This document shows, piece after piece, positions 56,018 through 63,440 of a DNA stretch of 64,000 nucleotides. The notes beneath the pieces were generated by a model. It did no database searches. It had not been told where the DNA came from and saw nothing but the letters and a program-made list of their open reading frames with translations. Position 1 is the first letter of the stretch, and each line of letters begins with the position of its first letter. The translations under genes were made by a program, and so were the position numbers. The stretch is from Streptomyces uncialis (GTDB lineage: Bacteria; Actinomycetota; Actinomycetes; Streptomycetales; Streptomycetaceae): assembly GCF_036250755.1 (NCBI RefSeq), contig NZ_CP109583.1, positions 5,417,501-5,481,500 on the forward strand. Reading direction: 5' to 3'.

Positions 56018-58612
56018 GTGAAGAGGGAACGACCGCGTGGCCCGGGCAGAAGCACTCGGCCTGACGCCTCCGCCGGTGCCCCGGAGGTCACGGTGTCCGG
56101 TACCGGCGAAGCCGTGGCGGCCTCCGGCAGTACGGCCGTGACCGGCTTTCGCGGCCCGGCACCGGGGACCGGACAGGCGCCCGGGGGTCCGGTGAGCGTG
56201 TCCGGTACCGGGGACGCGAACGCCACCGACGGCGGAGTCGCCAGCACCGGTCATATGCACATCGACACCTTGAACGTGGTTCAGCGCGCGCCCCAGGAAC
56301 CTGCTCCGTGGCCGCACCAGGTCGGTGTCATCCCGCTCCGGGCGCGCTCGTTCCAGCATCGTGGTGCGGTGGATCAGTTGGCCACGAGGATCGACGGTGG
56401 CGGTACGGCTGTGCTGTCCCAGGTCCTGACCGGTATGGGCGGGGTGGGGAAGACCCAGCTCGCCGCCGACTACGCCAGTACCGCGTGGGAGTACGGCGGT
56501 CTGGACGTGCTGGTGTGGGTCACCGCGAGTACCCGGGAGGCCGTCGTGGCCGGGTACGCGCAGGCCGGTGTCGAGCTGTGCCGGGCCGATCCGGGTGATC
56601 CGGAGCGGGCCGCGCGTTCCTTCCTGGCCTGGCTCACCCCCAAGGCCGGGACGCGGCCGTGCCGGTGGCTGATCGTCCTGGACGATGTCACCGACCCCGC
56701 CGACCTGCGCGGACTGTGGCCCCCGGCAGGCGGACACGGCCGCACTCTGATCACCACCCGCCGACGGGACGCCGCTCTCGCCGGGGACGGCCGCCGCCCT
56801 ATCCAGGTCGGCGTGTTCAGCAAGAGGGAAGCCCTCACCTACCTCACGACCTCCCTCGCCGCCCACGGCCGCACCGAGCCCGCCGACCAACTGGACGCCC
56901 TGGTCTGCGAGCTGGGACACCTTCCCCTGGCGCTCGCGCAGGCCGCCGCCTACCTCATCGACACCGGCGACACCGTGGCCACCTACCGGGAACTCCTCGC
57001 CGACCGCACCACCACCCTCACCGACACGGCTCCCGACGCCCTGCCCGACGACCAGGCCCTTCCCCTGGCAGCCGCCTGGTCCCTCTCCGTCGACCGCGCC
57101 GACACCCTGCGCCCCGTCGGCCTGGCCCGTCCCATGCTCCAACTGGTCGCCATGCTGGACGCGAACGGCATCCCCCACGACGTACTCACCAGCCCGCCGG
57201 TCCTGGCCCACCTCGCTACCCCGGACACCACCGGGCAAGGAGGCCCGGTATCCGTTCGGGACGCGGTCCACGCCCTGCGGGCCCTGCACCGGCTCAGCCT
57301 CCTCGACCACACCCCCGAAACCCCGCACCAGGCCGTCCGCGTCCACCAGCTCATCCAGCGCGCCACCTGCGACACCCTGACCGCCGAGCGGTTCGACCGC
57401 ATCGCACGCACCGCAGGTGACGCGCTCATCGCTGCCTGGCCCGCCATCGAACGCGACACCGGTTTCGCCCAGACCCTGCGTGCCAACGCCATCGCTCTCG
57501 CCGGCTGTGCCGAGGACGCCCTCCACCGGCCGGACGTGCACGCGGTGCTGTTCCGTACGGGCTACAGCTACGGATCGAACGGCCAGTTGGTCGCGGCTCG
57601 CGACCACTACCAGCACCTTGCCGGGACCATCCGCCACCACTTCGGCGCGGACCACCCCGCCGCATTCGGCGCCCGTAACGATTTCGCCTTCTGGCGAGGT
57701 CAGGCGGGGGACGCGGCCGGAGCGGCGGAGACCTTCGCCGAGTTGCTGGCCGATCACGTCCGGCTCTTTGGCCCGGTTCACCGGGGCACCCTCGCCATTC
57801 AGGGGAACCTCGCCCGGATGCGGGGGGAGGCGGGGGACGCGGCCGGAGCGGCGGCGGCCTTCGCCGATCTGCTGAAGCGCATGGTGCGTGTGCTGGGTGA
57901 AGATCACCCCGACACCTTCACCACCCGAAGCCACCTTGCCAGGATGCGCGGGGAGACGGGGGACGCGGCCGGAGCGGCGGAGGCCTTCGCCGCACTGCTG
58001 GCCGACCGGGTCCGGGTACTGGGTGAAGATCACCCCGCGACGGTCACCACCCGGAACAACCTCGCCGCTTGGCGAGGTCAGGCGGGGGGCGCGGCCGGGG
58101 CCGTGGATGCTTTCGCCGCGCTGCTGACCGACCGTGCCCGGGACTTGGGCGTAGACCACCCCGACACCCTCATCACCCAGGGGAACCTCGCCTCCATGCG
58201 GGGGGAGGCGGGGGACGCGGCCGGAGCGGCGGCGGCCTTCGCCGATCTGCTGAAGCGCATGGTGCGTGTGCTGGGTGAAGACCACCCCGACACCTTCACC
58301 ACCCGGAACAACCTTGCCGCTTGGCGCGGGCAGGCGGGAGACGTGGCCGGGGCCGTGGATGCTTTCGCCGGGTTACTGGCCGATCGTGTCCGGGTTCTTG
58401 GTGAAGATCACCCGGACACGCTCATCACCCGGGGGAACCTCGCCAGCATGCGCGGGCTGGCCGGGGACGCGGCCGGGGCCGCGCAAGCCCTCACCGACCT
58501 GCTGGAGCACATGACACGGGTGCTGAGCGAGAACCACCCGCATCTACGGACCGCCCGGGTCGGACTCGACTACTGGCGCGGCCAGGCCAAGAGGAACAAG
58601 CAGCGCCGATAG
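56018..58612 (+). CDS. STAND NTPase: NB-ARC domain with C-terminal tetratricopeptide repeats
   Basis: 864 residues from GTG, with GGGGGAG six bases upstream. Residues 1-90: Gly/Ala/Thr-rich repeats like those of the preceding membrane protein. NB-ARC: P-loop GMGGVGKTQLA (139-149), Walker B WLIVLDDV (217-224), sensor LITTRRRD, GLPL-type LGHLPLALAQAAAYL, and an ARC2-like winged helix to about residue 460. Residues ~510-855: seven to eight 42-residue TPR-like units (RGxAGDxAGAxxAF, VRVLGEDHPDTxTTR). Architecture equals NLR-type switches, where TPRs sense and ATP drives oligomerisation. No toxic effector domain is present; the N-terminal repeats may recruit one. Confidence 0.92.
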   Translation: MKRERPRGPGRSTRPDASAGAPEVTVSGTGEAVAASGSTAVTGFRGPAPGTGQAPGGPVSVSGTGDANATDGGVASTGHMHIDTLNVVQRAPQEPAPWPHQVGVIPLRARSFQHRGAVDQLATRIDGGGTAVLSQVLTGMGGVGKTQLAADYASTAWEYGGLDVLVWVTASTREAVVAGYAQAGVELCRADPGDPERAARSFLAWLTPKAGTRPCRWLIVLDDVTDPADLRGLWPPAGGHGRTLITTRRRDAALAGDGRRPIQVGVFSKREALTYLTTSLAAHGRTEPADQLDALVCELGHLPLALAQAAAYLIDTGDTVATYRELLADRTTTLTDTAPDALPDDQALPLAAAWSLSVDRADTLRPVGLARPMLQLVAMLDANGIPHDVLTSPPVLAHLATPDTTGQGGPVSVRDAVHALRALHRLSLLDHTPETPHQAVRVHQLIQRATCDTLTAERFDRIARTAGDALIAAWPAIERDTGFAQTLRANAIALAGCAEDALHRPDVHAVLFRTGYSYGSNGQLVAARDHYQHLAGTIRHHFGADHPAAFGARNDFAFWRGQAGDAAGAAETFAELLADHVRLFGPVHRGTLAIQGNLARMRGEAGDAAGAAAAFADLLKRMVRVLGEDHPDTFTTRSHLARMRGETGDAAGAAEAFAALLADRVRVLGEDHPATVTTRNNLAAWRGQAGGAAGAVDAFAALLTDRARDLGVDHPDTLITQGNLASMRGEAGDAAGAAAAFADLLKRMVRVLGEDHPDTFTTRNNLAAWRGQAGDVAGAVDAFAGLLADRVRVLGEDHPDTLITRGNLASMRGLAGDAAGAAQALTDLLEHMTRVLSENHPHLRTARVGLDYWRGQAKRNKQRR
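57818..58305. repeat. 126-bp coding repeats, with an almost exact duplication 378 bases apart
   Basis: The TPR-like units are also DNA repeats. The segments at about 57,818-57,927 and 58,196-58,305 are identical except for one T/C difference. The shift is 378 bases, exactly three 126-base units. This points to recent unit duplication or gene conversion. Confidence 0.88.
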
Positions 58613-58841
58613 CGCGCTGCCGGGCGGACCGAGGACGAAGCTGTCGACCGTCGCCCCGGATCGATCAAGTGCCGTTCGGCCGGGTTTGGGCGCCCGTGTG
58701 TCGGCGCCGCGTCACGTCCGGCGGCGGGCCGGGCGGGCGGGGCGAGATCCGGTGCACCATACGTGGTGCTGACAGCCCGTCCCTTAGTCTCGTCAGGGGA
58801 GACGCCGGACGCCATGGGTGTCCGCACCGGGGGAGGCGATC

Positions 58842-59738
58842 GTGTTCGGAAGAGGTGCGCAGGTGCTCGCGGGCGCCATGGCGGTGGCCTGTGTGATGCT
58901 CCTCGGGCCCAGTGCGCCGAGCGGTGCCCTCGTCGCCAGGCCGCTGCCGGACGGGGCCGCCGGGGAGGTCGTCCCGAACCGGGTCATGACGTGGAACCTC
59001 TGCAACCCCTGCGACGTGAGCGACCTCGACCGGGCGGCGGAGATAGCCACGTACGCGCCCCAGGTCATCGGTCTTCAGGAAGCCTGCGAGGGTGACGTCA
59101 GAAGGATCCGCGACTATCTGGAGAGCCTTTACGGGCTGGTCTACCACGTCGAGTACGGCGCGGTGCTCCAGCACCGGGGCCGTTGCGGCGGGGTGCCGTG
59201 GAGTCCGGGCGGCTTCGGCCAGGCGATCCTCTCGGCGGCGCCGATGGAGGACCGCGTCGCCGTGGAGTACCCCGACGGCGGTTCCGAGGACCGCGGGTAC
59301 ATAGCGGTCACCACGATGGTGGGCGGCCAGCCCGTCCGGGTCTTCAACACACACCTCGCCCAGCGCCGCCAGGAGGCGATACGGGCGGGCCAGACCGGGG
59401 TGCTCGCCAAGGAGGTCGCCAAGCACGAGCGCGCGGTCGTCCTCGGGGACTTCAACGCGGTGCCGCAGTCGCCCGAGCTCACCGGGATCTGGACGCTCGC
59501 CGAGGACACGGACCCCCGCTGCCGTCCCGAGCCCACCGGCGAGGGCGTCTGCGGGGTGACCACCGACTGGCAGAGCAAGTTCGACTACGTGTTCCTGCGG
59601 GGCATCACCTCGCTCGAACACGACGTCCACCCCAGCGCGTACTCGGACCACCATCTGGTCGCGGCCGACGTGGACCCGACGGTAGAGGTCGCAGGGGCAG
59701 AGGCAGGGGCAGAGGCAGAGGCAGGCGCGGCGGGCTGA
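58842..59738 (+). CDS. Exported endonuclease/exonuclease/phosphatase (EEP) family protein
   Basis: 298 residues from GTG (VFGRGAQVLAGAMAVACVML), chosen because GGGGGAGG is six bases upstream and a signal peptide begins here. EEP fold: VMTWNLCNPC, PQVIGLQEACEGD with the metal Glu, VRVFNTHLAQRRQ, VVLGDFNAVPQSPEL, and SDHHLVAADV at the end with the His nucleophile pair. Such exported enzymes are nucleases, sphingomyelinase-like or inositol-phosphate phosphatases; the target is undetermined. The last ~15 residues are an Ala/Glu repeat. Starts 229 bases after the STAND gene. Confidence 0.88.
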   Translation: MFGRGAQVLAGAMAVACVMLLGPSAPSGALVARPLPDGAAGEVVPNRVMTWNLCNPCDVSDLDRAAEIATYAPQVIGLQEACEGDVRRIRDYLESLYGLVYHVEYGAVLQHRGRCGGVPWSPGGFGQAILSAAPMEDRVAVEYPDGGSEDRGYIAVTTMVGGQPVRVFNTHLAQRRQEAIRAGQTGVLAKEVAKHERAVVLGDFNAVPQSPELTGIWTLAEDTDPRCRPEPTGEGVCGVTTDWQSKFDYVFLRGITSLEHDVHPSAYSDHHLVAADVDPTVEVAGAEAGAEAEAGAAG

Positions 59739-59819
59739 CGGAGGCGGTCGGCGCCGGTCGCCCCGGCATCCGCATCCCCCGCCCTCGCCGCCCCCTCCGG
59801 CCCGGCGGCCCGGGTGTCC

Positions 59820-60527
59820 CTAGAGCTCCCACCACCAGGCTTCGAGCTCATGGTGACCGGCGAACTCCACGGGGACCGCGTACGGCGACCGCCGTGCGAC
59901 GGACAGCGCGCCGGTGCGGCGGACCACGGCCCGCAGATCCCGTACGGCGGGCATCTCCGCGAGCTCCCCGACATCGGAGGGGCACCCGGCCGGGCCGCCC
60001 ACCAGGGTCTCGCAGCCGAACGCGTACCAGAGGCCGATCAGATCGTGGTCCCGCTCCTTCTCGGCGGCGACGGCGATCTCACGGACCACGTCGATCAGCG
60101 GGGTCCGGCGCGGCGGGACGGCGTCGGGTCCGTGGAGTTCACCGGCGTCGGCCATGCGCCGCCACAGCGCGGTGCCCGCGTCGCAGTAGAGGAACGGCGG
60201 GTCGACGTAGCCGTCCTCCAGCCAGGATGCGTAGCCGTCGAAGCCGGGCGCGTCCTCGTCGAACGTGCGCAGACCGGTGAACTCCGTCAGGCCGCCGAAG
60301 TACGCGCTCCGCTCGGCGTGGTCGGGGTGCCGCTCGACCGGGAAGCGGTACGTGAACCCGCGCCGCAGCAGGATGTCCATCACCCGGAAGTGTGTGAACG
60401 AGCAGTCGTACCCGCCCTGGAACCCGTACAGCGCCGCGAACCGGTCCCGCACCCGTGGATCGTCCGGCCCGGCATGGCCGTCCAGGACCCGCACCGAGTC
60501 CGCGACCAGGTCCTCGACCATATGCAT
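59820..60527 (-). CDS. Hypothetical soluble protein
   Basis: 235 residues, probably starting MHMVEDLVADSVRVLDGHAG; TTG at 60533 is possible because AGGAGG lies better placed for it. No signal or membrane helix. Distinct blocks: RFAALYGFQGGYDCSFTHFR, GFTYRFPVERHPDH, DRDHDLIGLWYAF-like KERDHDLIGLWYAFGCETLV, and a Trp-rich end ELEAWWWEL. I know no family for it. High third-base GC supports it as a gene. No operon partner in the same direction. Confidence 0.65.
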   Translation of the reverse strand: MHMVEDLVADSVRVLDGHAGPDDPRVRDRFAALYGFQGGYDCSFTHFRVMDILLRRGFTYRFPVERHPDHAERSAYFGGLTEFTGLRTFDEDAPGFDGYASWLEDGYVDPPFLYCDAGTALWRRMADAGELHGPDAVPPRRTPLIDVVREIAVAAEKERDHDLIGLWYAFGCETLVGGPAGCPSDVGELAEMPAVRDLRAVVRRTGALSVARRSPYAVPVEFAGHHELEAWWWEL

Positions 60528-60812
60528 GGACAACGCATGCCCCCTCCTTGAGCCACCGGCGACGCGCACAGCCCTGGCCGGGTGCGAGGCGTACGTGGAC
60601 GCGGCGGTACGTACACACCCGCCCGCGTGCGCGAACGTCCCGCATCCAACCACCCCCCGCCGAGCCTCCGCCAACGCGCGGAAGCGCGCGAGCCGAGGCG
60701 GTGTCGGTGGGCGGGGCTATCGTGCGGGGCACCCGATGCCTTCCGGGCCGGATACCGGTTTGCCGGGCGGACACCGGTCAGGTCCCGCGCCGTTGCCCCG
60801 AGGAGGCACCCG

Positions 60813-61430
60813 ATGGGCGCTCGTTCGTTCATGCTGGCGACACGGATACCGATGTCGCGCGACGGCTTCGACGCGTGGCTGCGCACACCCCTGCCCGGCC
60901 TCGGCATCATCGAGAACCCGTCCGCGATGTACGCGGGGTGGGCCGTCGACGGCGCCGACCCCGACTGGGACATGACCGCGCTCGCCGCCCACTACCCGCA
61001 GGCGGTGGCCGGAATCCGCGCCGACCGGGACAAGACCCCCCAGCAACTGCTCGCCGCCCGCGCCGCACGGGGCGACGACCTGCTCCGCCACCGTGACGAG
61101 GCGCTTGAGGTCTATCTGTACGACTACCACGGCGAGGAGACCCGCACCCGGACCGACCTCCTGATGCTGGCCGGTGCGGGCCGCTTCGCGCACCCCGGCA
61201 CCGAAGCGCCGGTCATGTACTGGGGCGGCGACATCCACCCGGGTCTCCCCATGCCCGGTGAAGAGCCCCTCGCGGTCCTGCTCGTCACCAGCACCCGGGC
61301 CCGCTTCGTCGCCACCTACCCGCTCGACGCCCTGATCGCGGACCTGACCCCCGTCGAGGCCGACTTCCTCGCCCTGACCGGCTACGGCGACCCCGAGAAC
61401 CCCAGCGGCACGTCGACCCTTGCACCGTGA
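60813..61430 (+). CDS. Hypothetical soluble protein
   Basis: 205 residues from ATG (MGARSFMLATRIPMSRDGFD) with GAGGAGG nine bases upstream. Cytoplasmic, no membrane segment. Blocks: FDAWLRTPLPGLGIIENPSA, YAGWAVDGADPDWDMTALAA, EALEVYLYDYHGEETRTRTD and VTSTRARFVATYPLDALIAD. The layout suggests a compact alpha/beta domain of a type seen in small actinomycete proteins, but I cannot name it. Convergent with the Nudix gene, which ends 41 bases later. Confidence 0.7.
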   Translation: MGARSFMLATRIPMSRDGFDAWLRTPLPGLGIIENPSAMYAGWAVDGADPDWDMTALAAHYPQAVAGIRADRDKTPQQLLAARAARGDDLLRHRDEALEVYLYDYHGEETRTRTDLLMLAGAGRFAHPGTEAPVMYWGGDIHPGLPMPGEEPLAVLLVTSTRARFVATYPLDALIADLTPVEADFLALTGYGDPENPSGTSTLAP

Positions 61431-61470
61431 CAAGTCGCGGTGGGACGGCCTCGGGCGGGGCCCATGAAGT

Positions 61471-61965
61471 TCACCGGCGCCGTTTGCTGCCCGATACGGC
61501 TTCGGGCGCCTCACCGTGTTCCAGATACGCGGTCAGGCCGCTCGCGCGAGCCTGGAACCCGGCGTTGATCCTGCGCACGAGGCGGGGGACGGTGAGCTCC
61601 GGCAACCGTTCGGCGTGGTGGAAGCCGTAGCCGCGCAGCTCGTCGGCCTGAAGCCTGATCCGGCGGCGGTGATCCACGCCGAGCAGGCCCCCGTCGAAGA
61701 GGTAGAGCACCTTGTCCCCCTCCCCGGGGCTGGGCGCCCAGTCGACCACGAGCAGCCGGCCGATACGCGGTGTGATGGCCAACTCCTCGCGGACCTCGCG
61801 CACACAGGCTTGCAGGGGCGACTCGTTCCGCTCGACATATCCACCCGGAACGTCCAGATGGTCCTTGTAGGACGGCTCGACAAGCAGGACACGACCGGCT
61901 TCGTCGAAGAAGAGGGCGCCCGCTGCCATACGGGGGTGGGCCATCTTCGCCTCATGCTCGTTCAC
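61471..61965 (-). CDS. Nudix hydrolase
   Basis: 164 residues. Nudix box in DVPGGYVERNESPLQACVRE then VREELAI: Gly, then Glu in ERNES, then the REVREEL core. Start chosen at GTG 61965 (VNEHEAKMAHPRMAAGAL), because a TAGAGT -10 sits exactly seven bases upstream, implying a leaderless mRNA; ATG at 61944 is the alternative. FLEDGGLLG-like LYLFDGGLLGVDHRRRIRLQ follows. Typical of small ADP-ribose or nucleotide-sugar pyrophosphatases; substrate not known. Confidence 0.88.
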   Translation of the reverse strand: MNEHEAKMAHPRMAAGALFFDEAGRVLLVEPSYKDHLDVPGGYVERNESPLQACVREVREELAITPRIGRLLVVDWAPSPGEGDKVLYLFDGGLLGVDHRRRIRLQADELRGYGFHHAERLPELTVPRLVRRINAGFQARASGLTAYLEHGEAPEAVSGSKRRR

Positions 61966-61971
61966 AGCCCG

Positions 61972-61977
61972 GACTCT
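61972..61977 (-). promoter_or_regulatory. -10 element for a leaderless Nudix transcript
   Basis: TAGAGT on the minus strand, seven bases before the GTG start. The expected transcription start coincides with the GTG. Confidence 0.5.
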
Positions 61978-62053
61978 AACCGCCCGCGAGGACGCGAAGC
62001 CTGCGGGCCGGTTCGGCAATGGCCGGGACGGCGTACGTCATGACGATGAGCCG

Positions 62054-62206
62054 GTGGAACGCGCCCAGGGCCGTGAACCCGAGCTGGACGCGCTCGCGTT
62101 GGTCCGCACCCCGGACGACCTGGACGGCCTGGCCGGTCCGCACGCGGACTACCTGGAGCCGGTCGTACGCCGCTACACGCGGGTGCCGTCGCGGCACGAG
62201 GGCTGA
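62054..62206 (+). pseudogene. Short coding remnant or small orphan gene
   Basis: A frame without a clear ribosome site encodes about 50 residues ending LVRTPDDLDGLAGPHADYLE then PVVRRYTRVPSRHEG. Third codon positions are almost all G or C and composition is protein-like. Upstream the frame stays open but has no good start. It could be the surviving C-terminal end of a larger gene whose front was lost, or a small GTG-started gene. Function unknown. Confidence 0.4.
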
Positions 62207-62244
62207 CGGGCTGGGCGTCGGTGCGACCCGGCCCGGGTGCCCGT

Positions 62245-62784
62245 TCAGTCGTCCAGGTCGATCACGAAGTCCACGACGGTGGTGTCGCCGCGCCGGACGA
62301 TCGGGTGAGCGACCTCCACGACGCGGCCGGTGTCCGCGATATGGCGCCGGGTGTATCGCAGAACCGGAACACCCGCGCCGATACGCAGGACCGCCGCTTC
62401 GTGCTCCGTCGGCATGGCCGCCGTGAACGACTCGGTGACCTGCTTCACGCTGATCCCCAAGGTCGCGAGCTGCGCCCGGGTGCCGCCCGGCCAGGGTTCG
62501 TTGATGGGGTCCGCGACGGGTGTGCCGGCCACGTCCGACCAGCGCACGTAGCTGGTGCTCATCTGGGTGGGCTGGTCGTTGTCGTGGAACACGAAGTGCC
62601 GGGCGAGCAGCCGCTCCCCGGGCTCACAGCCGAAGAGCGCGGCCAGCTCCGCGTCCGCCCGCACCTGCTCGAACCGCTTGTCGAGTCGGTACTCAGACCA
62701 GTCGATCCCCTGGTCCAGGGTGTACGGGGTGGACGGTCCCGTACCTCGCGCGGTCCGGTACCGGTCGGCATGCTCGCTGGTCAT
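62245..62784 (-). CDS. UTRA domain protein lacking the GntR helix-turn-helix
   Basis: 179 residues. The fold after residue ~30 is a UTRA ligand domain of HutC/GntR regulators: FGCEPGERLLARHFVFHDND, STSYVRWSDVAGTPVADPIN, KQVTESFTAAMPTEHEAAVL, GAGVPVLRYTRRHIADTGRV, VEVAHPIVRRGDTTVVDFVI. GntR regulators normally carry an ~70-residue winged helix in front; here only ~30 unrelated residues precede it. Its ATG overlaps the DUF397 stop by four bases, coupling it to the WhiJ-type cluster. It may act as a ligand-binding modulator rather than a DNA-binding protein. Confidence 0.82.
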   Translation of the reverse strand: MTSEHADRYRTARGTGPSTPYTLDQGIDWSEYRLDKRFEQVRADAELAALFGCEPGERLLARHFVFHDNDQPTQMSTSYVRWSDVAGTPVADPINEPWPGGTRAQLATLGISVKQVTESFTAAMPTEHEAAVLRIGAGVPVLRYTRRHIADTGRVVEVAHPIVRRGDTTVVDFVIDLDD

Positions 62785-63098
62785 CGTCCTCGGGCGGGTC
62801 CTGTTGCCGCGTACGTGGTGAACGCCGCCCAGGTGGTGGGTGCGAGCGCCAGTTCCGGGCCGGTGGTGTTCTTGGAGTCACGGACGTGGACGGTTGCGGG
62901 ACATGCGGCGACCTCCACGCACTGCCCGCCTTCGCTACCGCTGTACGTGGACCTGTGCCAGCGGTACGCGGTCTCCACGCACTGCCCGCCCTGGTCGCCG
63001 CTGTGGCTCGACCTGAACCACGTGTACGACGCTTCGAGGCATTCGCCGCCTTCGTCGCCGCTGTGGGTCGACTTGAACCAGTCGCGTTCCGTGGTCAT
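62781..63098 (-). CDS. DUF397 protein with three internal repeats
   Basis: 105 residues. Three copies of a DUF397 repeat: WFKSTHSGDEGGECLEAS, WFRSSHSGDQGGQCVETA and WHRSTYSGSEGGQCVEVA, then the usual end VHVRDSKNTTGPELALAPTT. DUF397 proteins pair with DUF5753 helix-turn-helix regulators (WhiJ/BldB-type loci) and often act as small antagonists of the regulator. Start ATG 63098 (MTTERDWFKS). Paralog of the gene next to it, with one repeat more. Confidence 0.9.
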   Translation of the reverse strand: MTTERDWFKSTHSGDEGGECLEASYTWFRSSHSGDQGGQCVETAYRWHRSTYSGSEGGQCVEVAACPATVHVRDSKNTTGPELALAPTTWAAFTTYAATGPARGR

Positions 63099-63197
63099 GG
63101 CCACTCCGTCCGACGACGCCGCCTGTCTGCTTCGACTGTGACGGCGTCGCGACGGGTTGCCAACCATGTCCTTTCGGACGATGTACGGCTGCGCGGT

Positions 63198-63440
63198 TCA
63201 GCCTTCGGCCGCGTACGTGGTGAACGCCGCCCACGTGCTGGGCGCGACCGCCAGTTCCGGGCCGATGGGGTTCTTCGAGTCACGGACGTGGATCGTGTCC
63301 GGGCAGGCGGCTATCTCGACGCAGGCGCCGCCTTCGCTACCGCTGTAACTCGACTTGTGCCATGAGTAGGCGGTCTCAAGGCACTGGCCGCCTTCGTCGC
63401 CGCTGTAGCTCGACTTGAACCACTGACGTGCGGTGCTCAT
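63198..63440 (-). CDS. DUF397 protein with two internal repeats
   Basis: 80 residues: WFKSSYSGDEGGQCLETA, WHKSSYSGSEGGACVEIA, then IHVRDSKNPIGPELAVAPST. Close paralog of the three-repeat protein about 100 bases downstream. Its ATG overlaps the DUF5753 regulator stop by four bases, so it is the direct translational partner of that gene. Confidence 0.92.
   Translation of the reverse strand: MSTARQWFKSSYSGDEGGQCLETAYSWHKSSYSGSEGGACVEIAACPDTIHVRDSKNPIGPELAVAPSTWAAFTTYAAEG

Noticed and set aside
55985..58285. 766-codon minus-strand frame opposite the STAND gene
   Set aside because: The plus strand has Walker motifs and TPR units; the minus frame is open only because repeats and codon bias avoid stops.
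56018..58612. Prophage or integrated element around the STAND gene
   Set aside because: No integrase, tRNA target, flanking direct repeat or shift in base composition is visible within the window.
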